From DATBVX01 sp963724625 (GTDB taxonomy: Bacteria; Pseudomonadota; Gammaproteobacteria; Steroidobacterales; Steroidobacteraceae), in NCBI GenBank assembly GCA_963724625.1, contig CAVRVO010000013.1, positions 248,001 through 312,000 on the forward strand: a stretch of DNA of 64,000 nt. Direction: 5' to 3'. Below are positions 35,441-43,843 of the stretch, one piece after another. The position numbers and the translations under genes are program-made. Below the pieces are notes generated by a model. It saw only the letters and a program-made list of their open reading frames with translations, ran no database searches and was not told where the DNA came from. Each line of letters starts with the position of its first letter. Within the stretch, counting starts at the first letter, position 1.

Positions 35441-35958
35441 ATACGAAGGGCTGCGCGCTTTCTGCAACATTGAACGGTACGGTGAGACAAGGGCCAAGGA
35501 GCTGTTGTTGCTTCGCACCATCAGGGCTGGCAGTGGGCTAGTTCTCCCAGAGTTCGCATCGAGGGCGAGTTGCGAATGGATAAGTTTTTCACGCCGTGCG
35601 CACGAGTCCGAGCCGGGGTGAAAAACGTGCAAAAACGCCTCCATGGCCTCGATTCGACTCATCGCGAACTGGTTGTTTTGTACAAGTCGTCCGGGTAAAG
35701 TTGCGCCCGCGACGCGCCGGCGGATTCCATCAAAAAGCCAAGCGCGATCGATCCACTGAAAGGGCCGAAAGGGGAGCGGCCCGGAAACAAGCTGGCGGGC
35801 CCAGGTCAAAAGCGGACGCGGACTCAGGGCGAATTCGCCTCGCAGACTGGGAACTCCCTTCGGGGCGCAAACTCTTCGATTGAGAGATAGCTGAAGATTG
35901 AACCGTCTATGTCGGCGCCTGCCGCGTCGGCTCGGACCTCAACACAAAATCCACCGAT
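35441..35958. other. Intergenic region of about 520 bases before tonB
   Basis: No convincing gene. A 95-codon open frame (35596-35883, plus) has an arbitrary composition and no recognisable domain. Visible structures are a hairpin GGGCC...GGCCC (35762-35782) and a perfect palindrome GGCGAATTCGCC (35828-35839). It probably holds the tonB promoter and a long leader; no Fur box was recognised. Confidence 0.5.
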
Positions 35959-36588
35959 ATGGCATACGCGCCTGAATCAATTTACTCACCGCGTCGCATG
36001 ACCGCGATCTTCCTGGTCGTACTCCTGCACGTCTTTCTTCTCTATGGCCTGAAGAATGGACTGGCACGACATGCGCTCGAGCTCATCACCGGTCCCGTCG
36101 AAGTGAAGATGATCGACGAGATCATGCCGGAGGAAAAAGAGCCGCCACCTCCGCCGCCCAAGGTGGAAACGCCGCCGCCATTCGTGCCCCCGCCCGAGAT
36201 CTCGATTGAGGTCCCGGCTGATGCGCCGGCGAGTAATGCGATCGTCGCGGTGCAGACGACACGCCCCACGACTCCACCGCCGAAGCCCGCGCCTTCCGGG
36301 AAAACTCCGCCGCGCTCCGATCCGAAGCACCCGCTCAGCCAGCCGGAGTATCCGCCGACCGCCCGCCGCCTCGGGCAGGAAGGAACCGTGGTGCTCCTCA
36401 TCTATGTGCAGGCCGACGGCAAGGTCGGCGATGTGAAGGTTCATAAGACCAGCGGCTTCGATAAGCTGGATGAGGCCGCTGTGCGCGAGGCCAAGCGCTC
36501 GTGGCGCTTCATTCCGGCCAAGGAAGGCAACACTCCGGTGGCCGAATGGGGACAGTTCGCGGTGACCTTCCGGCTCACCGACCAGTGA
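35959..36588 (+). CDS. tonB: Energy transducer TonB
   Basis: 209 aa. An N-terminal membrane anchor (residues ~14-31, TAIFLVVLLHVFLLYGL), then a proline-rich periplasmic spacer (EKEPPPPPPKVETPPPFVPPPE) and a C-terminal TonB domain (LSQPEYPPTARRLGQEGTV, then AAVREAKRSWRFIPA). It transmits proton-motive force from ExbB-ExbD to outer-membrane receptors. It heads the tonB-exbB-exbD-exbD cluster. Confidence 0.93.
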   Translation: MAYAPESIYSPRRMTAIFLVVLLHVFLLYGLKNGLARHALELITGPVEVKMIDEIMPEEKEPPPPPPKVETPPPFVPPPEISIEVPADAPASNAIVAVQTTRPTTPPPKPAPSGKTPPRSDPKHPLSQPEYPPTARRLGQEGTVVLLIYVQADGKVGDVKVHKTSGFDKLDEAAVREAKRSWRFIPAKEGNTPVAEWGQFAVTFRLTDQ

Positions 36589-36629
36589 TCAAGTCAATTC
36601 AGGGCTGATATTCAGAGGACAATCCGTTT

Positions 36630-37385
36630 ATGGCAACACCCACCACACCACTCACCACAGACAACCCATATGGCCTCGAACAACTCTGGGCGCAGGGCGA
36701 CTTCGTAGCCAAGGGCACTCTGATCCTGCTGTTGATCATGTCAGCCCTGTCCTGGTGGGTCATGATCACCAAAGCTTGGGACCAGCGCCGGCTGCGCTCG
36801 CAGGCGAAGCAGGCGGAGCGTGATTTCTGGAGCGCCGGCAGCCTCAAGACGGCCATCGACACGCTCAAGGGCAAGGACAACGCGTTTCGGTATATCGCCG
36901 AGGAAGGCATGCGCGCCACCCAGCATCACGAGGGTCGGCTGACCGACCAAGTCGATCTGAACGAATGGATCACGCAGGCTCTGCAGCGTGCGCTCGACGG
37001 CATCACCAACAACCTGTCGGGCGGCTTGCCGATCCTGGCGACCGTCGGCTCCACCGCGCCATTCGTCGGACTGTTCGGAACGGTGTGGGGCATCTATCAC
37101 GCGCTCATCAACATCGGTATCGCCGGCCAGGCGAGCATCGACAAGGTCGCGGGCCCGGTGGGCGAGGCACTCATCATGACTGCCCTCGGTCTCGCGGTCG
37201 CGGTGCCCGCAGTGTTCGGCTACAACGTCCTGTTGCGCCGGAACAAGGTCCTCATCGAGAAGTTCAAGTATTTCGCAACCGACATGCACGCCTACCTGCT
37301 GAGCGGTGCGCGCGTCGGCACGGGCGACGTATCCGTCAAGGCGGGCGCGCGGCCGGTCGGTGCGACCGCCGCTGCACGTTCGTAA
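36630..37385 (+). CDS. exbB: MotA/TolQ/ExbB proton channel family protein
   Basis: 251 aa with three membrane segments: one near residues 30-50 (LILLLIMSALSWWVMIT) and two after the long cytoplasmic loop, with the family signature LPILATVGSTAPFVGLFGTVWGI and ALIMTALGLAVAVPAVFGYN. It forms the pentameric proton channel with ExbD. It lies 41 bases after tonB and 33 before exbD. Confidence 0.94.
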   Translation: MATPTTPLTTDNPYGLEQLWAQGDFVAKGTLILLLIMSALSWWVMITKAWDQRRLRSQAKQAERDFWSAGSLKTAIDTLKGKDNAFRYIAEEGMRATQHHEGRLTDQVDLNEWITQALQRALDGITNNLSGGLPILATVGSTAPFVGLFGTVWGIYHALINIGIAGQASIDKVAGPVGEALIMTALGLAVAVPAVFGYNVLLRRNKVLIEKFKYFATDMHAYLLSGARVGTGDVSVKAGARPVGATAAARS

Positions 37386-37418
37386 GTCGGGCGGCCCGAG
37401 CAACGGAGGAATATCGCC

Positions 37419-37859
37419 ATGGCGATGAGCGTCGGAGGCGGGGAAGAGGGCGGCATGATGGCGGAGATCAACACCACGCCGCTGGTGGACGTGATGTTGG
37501 TGCTTCTCATCATCTTCCTGATCACCGTACCCGTGATCACCAAGACCATCAACCTGCAGCTGCCGCACGCGGTCAACATCCCGACCGAGACCAAGCCGGA
37601 GAACATCACGATCGCGATCGACGCCAACGGGCACTACTACTGGAACGACAAGTCGGTCCCGGACCAGAACGCGATGCTCGAGCGGCTGAAAACCGTCGCC
37701 GTGATGAAGCCGCAACCTGAAGTGCATGTGCGTGCCGACAAGAATGTCCGCTACGAATACGTGGGTCGTGTGGTGGTGCTCACGCAGCGCGCGGGAATTC
37801 TGAAGGTGGGCTTCATCACCGAACCCGACCGTGGCATCCGCGGCGCGCGGGCGCGCTGA
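37419..37859 (+). CDS. exbD: Biopolymer transporter ExbD, first copy
   Basis: 146 aa. A single N-terminal membrane helix with the conserved Asp in NTTPLVDVMLVLLIIFLI, followed by a periplasmic ExbD/TolR domain (EVHVRADKNVRYEYVGRVV). Couples proton flow to TonB. GGAGG lies ahead of the ATG. The second copy follows after 18 bases; the N-terminal MAMSVGGGEEGGMMAEINTT is close to that of the second copy, so they arose by duplication. Confidence 0.94.
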   Translation: MAMSVGGGEEGGMMAEINTTPLVDVMLVLLIIFLITVPVITKTINLQLPHAVNIPTETKPENITIAIDANGHYYWNDKSVPDQNAMLERLKTVAVMKPQPEVHVRADKNVRYEYVGRVVVLTQRAGILKVGFITEPDRGIRGARAR

Positions 37860-37877
37860 GCGAGGAGAGACAGACTC

Positions 37878-38297
37878 ATGGCAATGCAGGTTGGCGGCGC
37901 CGACGACCAGAGCATGGTGGACATCAACACCACGCCGCTCATCGACGTGATGCTGGTGCTGCTCATCATGTTCATCATCACCATCCCGGTGATGACGCAT
38001 GCGGTGAAACTGGACATGCCGCGCGGCGTGCCGCCGGAGCAACTGACGGAGCCAGTCGTGATCGACATCGAAGTGGATTTCGATGGCACTGTGCTCTGGA
38101 ATGGCACGCCGGTCGCCGACGAGCCGACGCTCCTGAGCTATCTGCAGACGGAGTCCGTTAAGGATCCGCAGCCGGAAATTCACCTGCGTCCCAACAAACG
38201 CGTGAAGTACGACTATGTCGCGCGCGTGCTGGCGGACGCGCAACGGCTGGGCATCCGGAAGATCGGCTTCGTCGGCAACGAAGAGTTCATGGAGTAG
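37878..38297 (+). CDS. exbD: Biopolymer transporter ExbD, second copy
   Basis: 139 aa, paralogue of the gene just upstream: MAMQVGGADDQSMVDINTT, the helix NTTPLIDVMLVLLIMFII with the essential Asp, and the periplasmic EIHLRPNKRVKYDYVARVL. A tonB-exbB-exbD1-exbD2 arrangement is known in Xanthomonas, where the second ExbD is required only for some functions. GAGGAGAG precedes the ATG. A strong terminator follows. Confidence 0.94.
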   Translation: MAMQVGGADDQSMVDINTTPLIDVMLVLLIMFIITIPVMTHAVKLDMPRGVPPEQLTEPVVIDIEVDFDGTVLWNGTPVADEPTLLSYLQTESVKDPQPEIHLRPNKRVKYDYVARVLADAQRLGIRKIGFVGNEEFME

Positions 38298-38355
38298 CGG
38301 CCGCTGCCGGCGACATTCAGTCGCTGTTCAGCCGGGCACCCGCAGATTCTAGAAG

Positions 38356-38387
38356 CGCCGGGATGATGAGTCCCGGCGTATTTGTTT
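38356..38387 (+). terminator. Intrinsic terminator after exbD2
   Basis: CGCCGGGA TGATGAG TCCCGGCG is a perfect 8-bp stem followed by TATTTGTTT. It separates the tonB-exbBDD genes from the TPR gene pair, though only 28 bases lie between the T-run and the next start codon, so partial readthrough may feed the TPR genes. Confidence 0.75.
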
Positions 38388-38414
38388 GAGCTATCGCAAT
38401 TGCGAGGAAGATCA

Positions 38415-39683
38415 ATGAAGCATCGAGTCACTCGACTCCTGTTCCTGGCGTTGGCTGGCGTTACGCTGCTCGCGCCGTTCGCGCCCGAATCGGCTTTCGC
38501 GGCTGACCAGAAACCTCCGGCGCAGCACGTCAGCAGCAAACTGGTCGCACCCCTGAAGGCGGCGCAGGAAGCGATGCAGAAGCAGGATTGGGATACCGCG
38601 ATTGCCAAGACTCTGGAAGCGAAAGCAGTGCCCGATCAGACACCGTACGACAAGTACCAGATCGCCGAATTCCTCTCGTTCCTGTACCTGAAGAAAGAAG
38701 ACTACGCGAACGCGGCGGGCGCCTACGATGATCTGCTGGCGAGCGAGTTCCTGCCCGCCGATCAGTTGGAAGACCGCGCGCGCGTCGCAGCGACACTGAA
38801 TTTCCAGCTCAAGAACTACCCCAAGGCGGCCGAGTACTGCAAACGCTGGATCGAAGCCAGCGGTGGCACCAAGCCCGAGCCCTTCGCGCTGCTCGGCCAG
38901 ACGTATTACGTGCAGGACGATTTTGCCAATGCCGCCAAGCAGATCGACACCGCGATCGAGATGTCCACCAAGGCAGGCAAGCCGGTAACAGAACAGTGGC
39001 TGCAGCTGGCGCTCAGCAGCTATGCGGAGCTGGATGACGACGCCGGGATCAAGAAGAGTCTCGAGCAGCTCCTGCGCCAATATCCGTCGCCCAAGTACTG
39101 GGACCAGATGTTCACGATCCTCCAGAACCGCCGCGACAGCGATGATCGCACCACGATGAATCTGTACCGGCTGATGTTCGACGCCGGTCAGCTCAAGCGT
39201 CCCGACGACTACACAGAACTTGCGCAGTACACCTTCGAAGCGGGAATACCCGGCGAGTCCGTGAAAGTCCTGAAGCAGGGCTTCGACAAGAATCTTCTGG
39301 GTGGGAAGGATGAGCAGCGCCGCAAGCAGCTCCTGGCGGACGCGCAGAAGCAGGCAGCGAGCGATCAGAAATCCTTGCCGGGCCTTGAAAAGGAAGCAAT
39401 GGCTGCCAAAACTGGCGACGCGGACGCGGTACTTGGCATCGCGTACCTGAGCTACGACCAGTACGACAAGGCTATCGAGGCCCTGCAGCGTGGACTGCAG
39501 AAGGGCGGGGTCAAGCGCCCCGAAGAGGCGCAGCTCATGCTGGGGCGCGCTCTGCTCAAGGCGAATCGCAGTGCCGACGCCGTGAAGGCCTTCGAGGCTG
39601 TTCCAAAGAGCTCAAAGCTTGCCGAGGTGGCGAATCTTTGGGCAATCTACGCGCAGAAGGGCGCGGGAACGCCGGCCGCCTGA
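38415..39683 (+). CDS. Secreted TPR-repeat protein, first of two paralogues
   Basis: About 422 aa. A signal peptide with hydrophobic core LLFLALAGVTLLAPFA ends near AFAAD. The rest is helical tetratricopeptide-like repeats (for example AAQEAMQKQDWDTAIAKTLEA, NYPKAAEYCKRWIEA, YDKAIEALQRGLQKG). I chose the ATG at 38415 with GAGGAAG in front. Its position after tonB-exbB-exbD-exbD and a periplasmic signal suggest a partner of the TonB system or of the receptors it drives, an inference from location. No enzyme motif is visible. Confidence 0.82.
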   Translation: MKHRVTRLLFLALAGVTLLAPFAPESAFAADQKPPAQHVSSKLVAPLKAAQEAMQKQDWDTAIAKTLEAKAVPDQTPYDKYQIAEFLSFLYLKKEDYANAAGAYDDLLASEFLPADQLEDRARVAATLNFQLKNYPKAAEYCKRWIEASGGTKPEPFALLGQTYYVQDDFANAAKQIDTAIEMSTKAGKPVTEQWLQLALSSYAELDDDAGIKKSLEQLLRQYPSPKYWDQMFTILQNRRDSDDRTTMNLYRLMFDAGQLKRPDDYTELAQYTFEAGIPGESVKVLKQGFDKNLLGGKDEQRRKQLLADAQKQAASDQKSLPGLEKEAMAAKTGDADAVLGIAYLSYDQYDKAIEALQRGLQKGGVKRPEEAQLMLGRALLKANRSADAVKAFEAVPKSSKLAEVANLWAIYAQKGAGTPAA

Positions 39684-39729
39684 ATAACAACGCGCTCGCG
39701 GCATACCAATTTTGAGGTGTACAGAGGTG

Positions 39730-40965
39730 ATGCGTAAGTATCTTGTCGTTTGGCTGCTCGCCGCTCAGATAGTCACTGTCGGGGCGACGACGCTGATGCT
39801 CCCGGCCGCTGCCGTGGCTGAGGCAAAGTTCAGCAAGGCGGTCGGCACGCCGCTCAAGGCGGCGCAGGAGGCGATCCAGAAGAAGAACTGGGACGTCGCG
39901 ATGACCAAGCTCAAGGAGGCGAACGGCCAGGCAACCAAGACGCCATACGAGCAATACTCCATCAACGAGCTGATGGCCTACGTGATGCTGCGCACGGGCG
40001 ATTCGGCCGGCGCCGCGAAGCTCTATGAGCAAAATCTCAGCTCCGGCCAGGCACCTGCAGACCAGGTTCCTGCGCGCACCAAGACGCTCGCGCAGCTGTT
40101 CTTCCAGACCAAGAACTATTCGAAGGCAATCGAGTACGGCGATCGCTGGCTGAAGAACAGCCCCGGTGACACCGATGCCTACCTGCTGGTCGCACAGTCC
40201 TACTACCAGCAGAAGGATTGCAAGAACGCCTCGAGGTACGTAGAGCAGGGAATGGAAGCGGCGCGCAAAGCCAATCAGCCGGTCAAGCAGAACTGGATGG
40301 ACCTGAAACTGTTCTGCCAGGACGCCATGGGCGACACGCAGGGCGTGATCAACACCCGACTGCAGCTGGTGCGTAACTACCCGACCAAGGAGCATTGGGA
40401 CGCCTTGCTCGTGACGGTCCAGAAGCAGGACGACGACAACGAACTGGTCACGCTCAACTATTACCGCCTGATGTTCGATCTCGATGTGCTCAAGAAGCCC
40501 AACGACTACAAGGAAATGGCGGAAATGGATATCACCGCCAAGGTTCCTGGTGAGGCGCTGGTGGTGATGAACAAGGGGTTCGAAAACAAGGTGCTCGAGA
40601 CCAAGGATCGCGAGCGCTACACGCGCCTGCTCAACAACGCCCGCACCCAGGCGCAGACCGTCAAGGCTGATCTACCAAAGCTCGAGGCTGAGGCGCGCGC
40701 CGAAAAAACCGGCGAGGCGGATGTCGGCCTCGGCATGACGTACACCGGGTTCGCCCAGTACGACAAGGCCGTTGAGGCTCTGCAGCGCGCGCTGCAGAAG
40801 GGTGCCGGCAAGCGCAAGGACGAAGCACAGATCGCCCTCGGCCGCGCCTATCTCAAGCTCAACCAGAAAGACGCCGCCCGCAAAGCCTTCAAGGCGGTGC
40901 CTGAGGATTCAAAGCTGGCGCGCGTCGCGGAGCTCTACGCGATCTACGCCTCGCAGCAGAGCTGA
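39730..40965 (+). CDS. Secreted TPR-repeat protein, second of two paralogues
   Basis: About 411 aa, clearly related to the preceding gene along its whole length: PLKAAQEAIQKKNWDVAMTKL, NYSKAIEYGDRWLKN, NYYRLMFDLDVLKKPNDYKE, YDKAVEALQRALQKGAGKRKDEAQ. Signal peptide with core YLVVWLLAAQIVTVGATTLML. The ATG at 39730 has AGAGG just before it; an earlier TTG is unlikely. It lies 46 bases after its paralogue, and a strong hairpin follows. Role unknown, likely shared with the TonB cluster. Confidence 0.82.
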   Translation: MRKYLVVWLLAAQIVTVGATTLMLPAAAVAEAKFSKAVGTPLKAAQEAIQKKNWDVAMTKLKEANGQATKTPYEQYSINELMAYVMLRTGDSAGAAKLYEQNLSSGQAPADQVPARTKTLAQLFFQTKNYSKAIEYGDRWLKNSPGDTDAYLLVAQSYYQQKDCKNASRYVEQGMEAARKANQPVKQNWMDLKLFCQDAMGDTQGVINTRLQLVRNYPTKEHWDALLVTVQKQDDDNELVTLNYYRLMFDLDVLKKPNDYKEMAEMDITAKVPGEALVVMNKGFENKVLETKDRERYTRLLNNARTQAQTVKADLPKLEAEARAEKTGEADVGLGMTYTGFAQYDKAVEALQRALQKGAGKRKDEAQIALGRAYLKLNQKDAARKAFKAVPEDSKLARVAELYAIYASQQS

Positions 40966-40989
40966 AACCTCATCCAACGCATGTAGCAA

Positions 40990-41018
40990 GCGGGCCGTGA
41001 ACTGTGTTCACGGCCCGC
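40990..41018. terminator. Bidirectional terminator-like hairpin between the TPR gene and xdhC
   Basis: GCGGGCCGTGAA ctgtg TTCACGGCCCGC, a perfect 12-bp stem. It follows the TPR gene by 24 bases, and its right arm overlaps the very end of the convergent xdhC. T-rich tails on both sides are short. Confidence 0.65.
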
Positions 41019-42095
41019 TGTCGTTCTGGAGCGCTGAAAAGGGTCGGCCACCGCGACCAGCGAGCACTGCGTGGATCTCCGCAACGATCGCGAGCGCGAT
41101 CGCTTCGGGTGTGCCCGCGCCGATGTCGAGGCCGACCGGACCGTGCAATCGACCCGAGAGTCTGGCAGCAAGAGGCCCAAGCTCGGCGGCGAGACGACGA
41201 CGTCGCTCACGCGGCCCGAGCAACCCCACGTACGGAATCAATGACTCCGCAAGCTGTCGCAGGTAGTGCAGATCAGCCGCAAATTGTGGCTCATCACGAC
41301 GGCGGCGTCGTAGCGTGACAGATCCAGGCGCGCAGCTAGTTCCTCGGCGGGCGTGCTGATCACCTCGTTCGCCTCCGGGAAGTGCTCTTTGACTGCGTAG
41401 GCAGGTCGGTGGTCGCAGATCGTTACGGCCCAGCCCAGTTCGGCGGCAGCCCGCACGACTGGTGAAGCATCGGGACCGGCACCGAGGAGAAGAATCCGGG
41501 GTGGCGGATCCACGCGGCCTAGGAACACGCTGACGAGCGAATTACCACTGCCGACCTCCACGAGCTCCGCGGCCGACGCAGCGCCATTCAAGCGCGCCAG
41601 CTTCTCCTTCACGACAACGCCGATATCGTCGGCAGCTGGGCCGTCGAACACACATCTGCCGACAGGCCAGGCACGGCTGGTCGAGCGCACGATGGTGGCA
41701 AACCAAGTCGGTTCACGTAGCCGCAGGGCAACCTCGAGGCGATCCAACGGATGATAGTTGTCGGCGGCATTGAGTCGCTGCAGCAGGATGCTCATCGCTC
41801 CTTCGCAGCCGAGCCCGAGCCCCCAGATCAAATCGTCTGAGGTGCGCAGATCATATTCAACCAGTTGCGCGAGTCCGGTCTCGATTACGGACCTCGCACG
41901 TTCCAGCAGGTCCGTCTCGAGACAACCACCGGAGAGCAAGCCGCACGCTGTTCCGTCGGCGTCGATCAGCATGCGCGCCCCGGGCTTTCGGTAGGTTGAA
42001 CCGCTGGTCGCAACGATCGTTGCGAGCGCGAGGGAGCGACGGACAGCGCGTCGTGGCTCCAGGAAGCCCAGTAGTGCAGTGAGACTGGAATCCAT
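41008..42095 (-). pseudogene. xdhC: XdhC family protein (XdhC/CoxI), one-base frameshift
   Basis: The frame from 42095 encodes IVATSGSTYRKPGARMLI, SGGCLETDLLER, GLGLGCEGAM and a C-terminal Rossmann part (RILLLGAGPDASPVV, YDAAVVMSHNL) but stops at 41238 soon after MSHNL. The expected continuation (ADLHYLRQLAESLIPYVGLLGP, then GRLHGPVGLDIGAGTPEAIALAIVAEIHAVLAGR) is fully present in another frame down to 41008. A missing base near 41278-41280 explains this; repair would give about 362 aa, the normal XdhC size. XdhC handles molybdenum cofactor sulfuration and insertion for xanthine dehydrogenase-type enzymes. No such enzyme lies nearby. Sequencing error or a true null allele are both possible. 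Confidence 0.88.
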
Positions 42096-42177
42096 CGGCG
42101 CGCGATTATGCCAGCGAGGACGAAATTAAACATTCAGTGAGACCACCTCATTGCGACCGCGCGCGCCCCAGCATAAA

Positions 42178-42193
42178 TTAATCGCACGTTTAA
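42178..42193 (+). promoter_or_regulatory. Possible operator of the TetR-family gene
   Basis: TTAATCGCACGTTTAA is an imperfect palindrome (12 of 16 positions symmetric) ending 14 bases before the tetR ATG, in an AT-rich divergent spacer. TetR regulators commonly bind such sites in their own promoters; here it is only a suggestion. Confidence 0.3.
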
Positions 42194-42207
42194 CAGCGGA
42201 GCAGATA

Positions 42208-42876
42208 ATGAGTCGCCAATTGCGGGTGGCGCTGGCGCGCCGCCCTGGCCGGCCTCGGGGCGGCAACGATCCTCAGGTTCGCGACGCTCTGCTCGAGGCC
42301 GCGCGAACCCTGTTTCTGCGCTACGGATTTCGCGCCGTATCGAGCCGGCAGGTAGCCGCAACTGCGCGTGTGAACCCGGCGATGATTCACTACTACTTCG
42401 ATGGCAAGGACGGGTTGTATCGCGCCATGCTCGAGAGCGCGATCTCTCCGGTGCTCACACGCCTGGCAGCGATGTTGGGCCAGCAGGAGAGTGCGGACAT
42501 CGAGGGTCTCGCGCGTGCTTACATGCGCGTACTCTCCGCCAATCCCTGGATTCCAGGCCTGATCGTGCGTGAGGTGCTGTCACCGGATGGCTCCTTTCGC
42601 CAGGTTTTCATTCGCGATCTCGCGGGGCGCTTCGCGCCGATGCTGCGCACCGTCATCAGGCGCGAGATCGACGCCGGGCGTCTGCGTAGCGATCTGGATG
42701 CGTCACTCACCTGCGTGTCATTGATGAGTCTCGCGCTCTTCCCGTTCATATCATTGCCGATCTCCAGCCGCGTGCTCGGAGTAGACAGCAGCGCAGCGGG
42801 CATCGACGCGCTGATTGGGCACACGATGCGGGTCTTTTTGCACGGCGTGGCGGCGAAGGATGGATTCAATGTGTAG
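42208..42876 (+). CDS. TetR/AcrR family transcriptional regulator
   Basis: About 222 aa. The N-terminal helix-turn-helix covers residues ~20-70: ALLEAARTLFLRYGF, VSSRQVAATARVNPAMIHYYF and GKDGLYRAML, with a C-terminal ligand domain resembling CecR/YbiH-type regulators. The ATG at 42208 has GGAG eight bases before it. Its 3' end overlaps the membrane fusion protein gene, and it is the first gene of the exporter operon. It probably represses that operon, an inference from position. Confidence 0.88.
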   Translation: MSRQLRVALARRPGRPRGGNDPQVRDALLEAARTLFLRYGFRAVSSRQVAATARVNPAMIHYYFDGKDGLYRAMLESAISPVLTRLAAMLGQQESADIEGLARAYMRVLSANPWIPGLIVREVLSPDGSFRQVFIRDLAGRFAPMLRTVIRREIDAGRLRSDLDASLTCVSLMSLALFPFISLPISSRVLGVDSSAAGIDALIGHTMRVFLHGVAAKDGFNV

Positions 42877-43843
42877 GACCCTGTTTTGGTGTCCGGTGGC
42901 ATTGCTCGCGCTCACCGGGTGTAACGGCGAGCAGTCTTCGGATGTGGCGCTCGGCACCTTGGAGCGGGATCGGCTGGAGTTGCCGGCGGAAGCGCACGAG
43001 CCGGTGATCGAGATTCTTGCTGGCGAAGGAGAGCACGTGACCGAAGGACAGGTGCTGCTCAGGCTGGACGGCGTGAATGGCGCTGCCCAGGTAGCGAGTC
43101 TCAAGGCGCAGGCGAGCGCAGCCCAGCATCGCTTGGACGAGCTGATCAAGGGCCCGCGCGCGGAAGACATCCTCGAGGCTCGCGCCCGTCTGGCGGGCGC
43201 AGAGGCGCAACTCGAAGGCGAGAGCAAGGAATACGAGCGAGTCCGCGAGCTCGTGCAGCGCAAGCTGACCAGCCAGTCGAGCCTCGATCGGCAGCGCGCC
43301 GCGCGCGACAGCGCGGAGGCTTCGCGCAAGGCTGCCCATGCGCAGCTCACGTTGCTCCTGAAGGGCACGCGCATCGAGGAACTGGACCAGGCGCGTGATT
43401 CCCTGGCTCAAGCGCAGGCACAGCTGCAGCAGACCGAGATCAGTGCGCAACGGCTCACGGTTCGCGCACCGCGCGCAGGCATCGTCGAAGCCTTGCCCTA
43501 CAAGGTTGGAGATCGCCCACCAACCGGCAGTCCCGTGGTCGTGATGATCGCGGACGGTACTACGTACGCACGCGTCTACGTGCCCGAGCCGATGCGCGTA
43601 CGTGTCCAGGCGGGCACACCCGCCAGTGTGCTCATCGATGGCAAAGAGCAGTCATTCGCTGCGAGGGTGCGCTACATCTCGAACGAAGCTTCCTTCACGC
43701 CGTACTTTGCCCTGACGCAGAAGGATCGCAGCCGCCTCAGTTACCTCGCCCATGTCGACCTGGAAGCAGAGCAAGGAGCTTCGCTGCCAGTGGGAATTCC
43801 TGTCGAAGTGCGCTTTGGCGAGACGCATCAGGCCAAACGATGA
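42869..43843 (+). CDS. HlyD-type membrane fusion lipoprotein of an ABC exporter
   Basis: About 324 aa. Lipoprotein signal with lipobox LTGC (Cys18), a biotinyl-lipoyl-like first strand (PVIEILAGEGEHVTEGQVLLRLDG), a long alpha-helical hairpin rich in Ala/Gln/Glu (~60-175) and the returning strand LTVRAPRAGIVEALPYKVGD. This is the YbhG-like periplasmic adaptor of ABC drug exporters. Start at 42869 chosen for the lipoprotein signal; an ATG nine bases upstream is possible. It overlaps tetR by eight bases and the ATPase gene by four. Confidence 0.87.
   Translation: MCRTLFWCPVALLALTGCNGEQSSDVALGTLERDRLELPAEAHEPVIEILAGEGEHVTEGQVLLRLDGVNGAAQVASLKAQASAAQHRLDELIKGPRAEDILEARARLAGAEAQLEGESKEYERVRELVQRKLTSQSSLDRQRAARDSAEASRKAAHAQLTLLLKGTRIEELDQARDSLAQAQAQLQQTEISAQRLTVRAPRAGIVEALPYKVGDRPPTGSPVVVMIADGTTYARVYVPEPMRVRVQAGTPASVLIDGKEQSFAARVRYISNEASFTPYFALTQKDRSRLSYLAHVDLEAEQGASLPVGIPVEVRFGETHQAKR

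Noticed and set aside
35596..35883. 95-codon open frame upstream of tonB
   Set aside because: No recognisable domain, random-looking Arg/Lys-rich composition and no convincing ribosome site; kept as intergenic.
36741..38243. 500-codon antisense open frame across exbB-exbD-exbD
   Set aside because: Mirror frame of three well-recognised genes; composition is His/Asp/Arg-rich and it has no domain.
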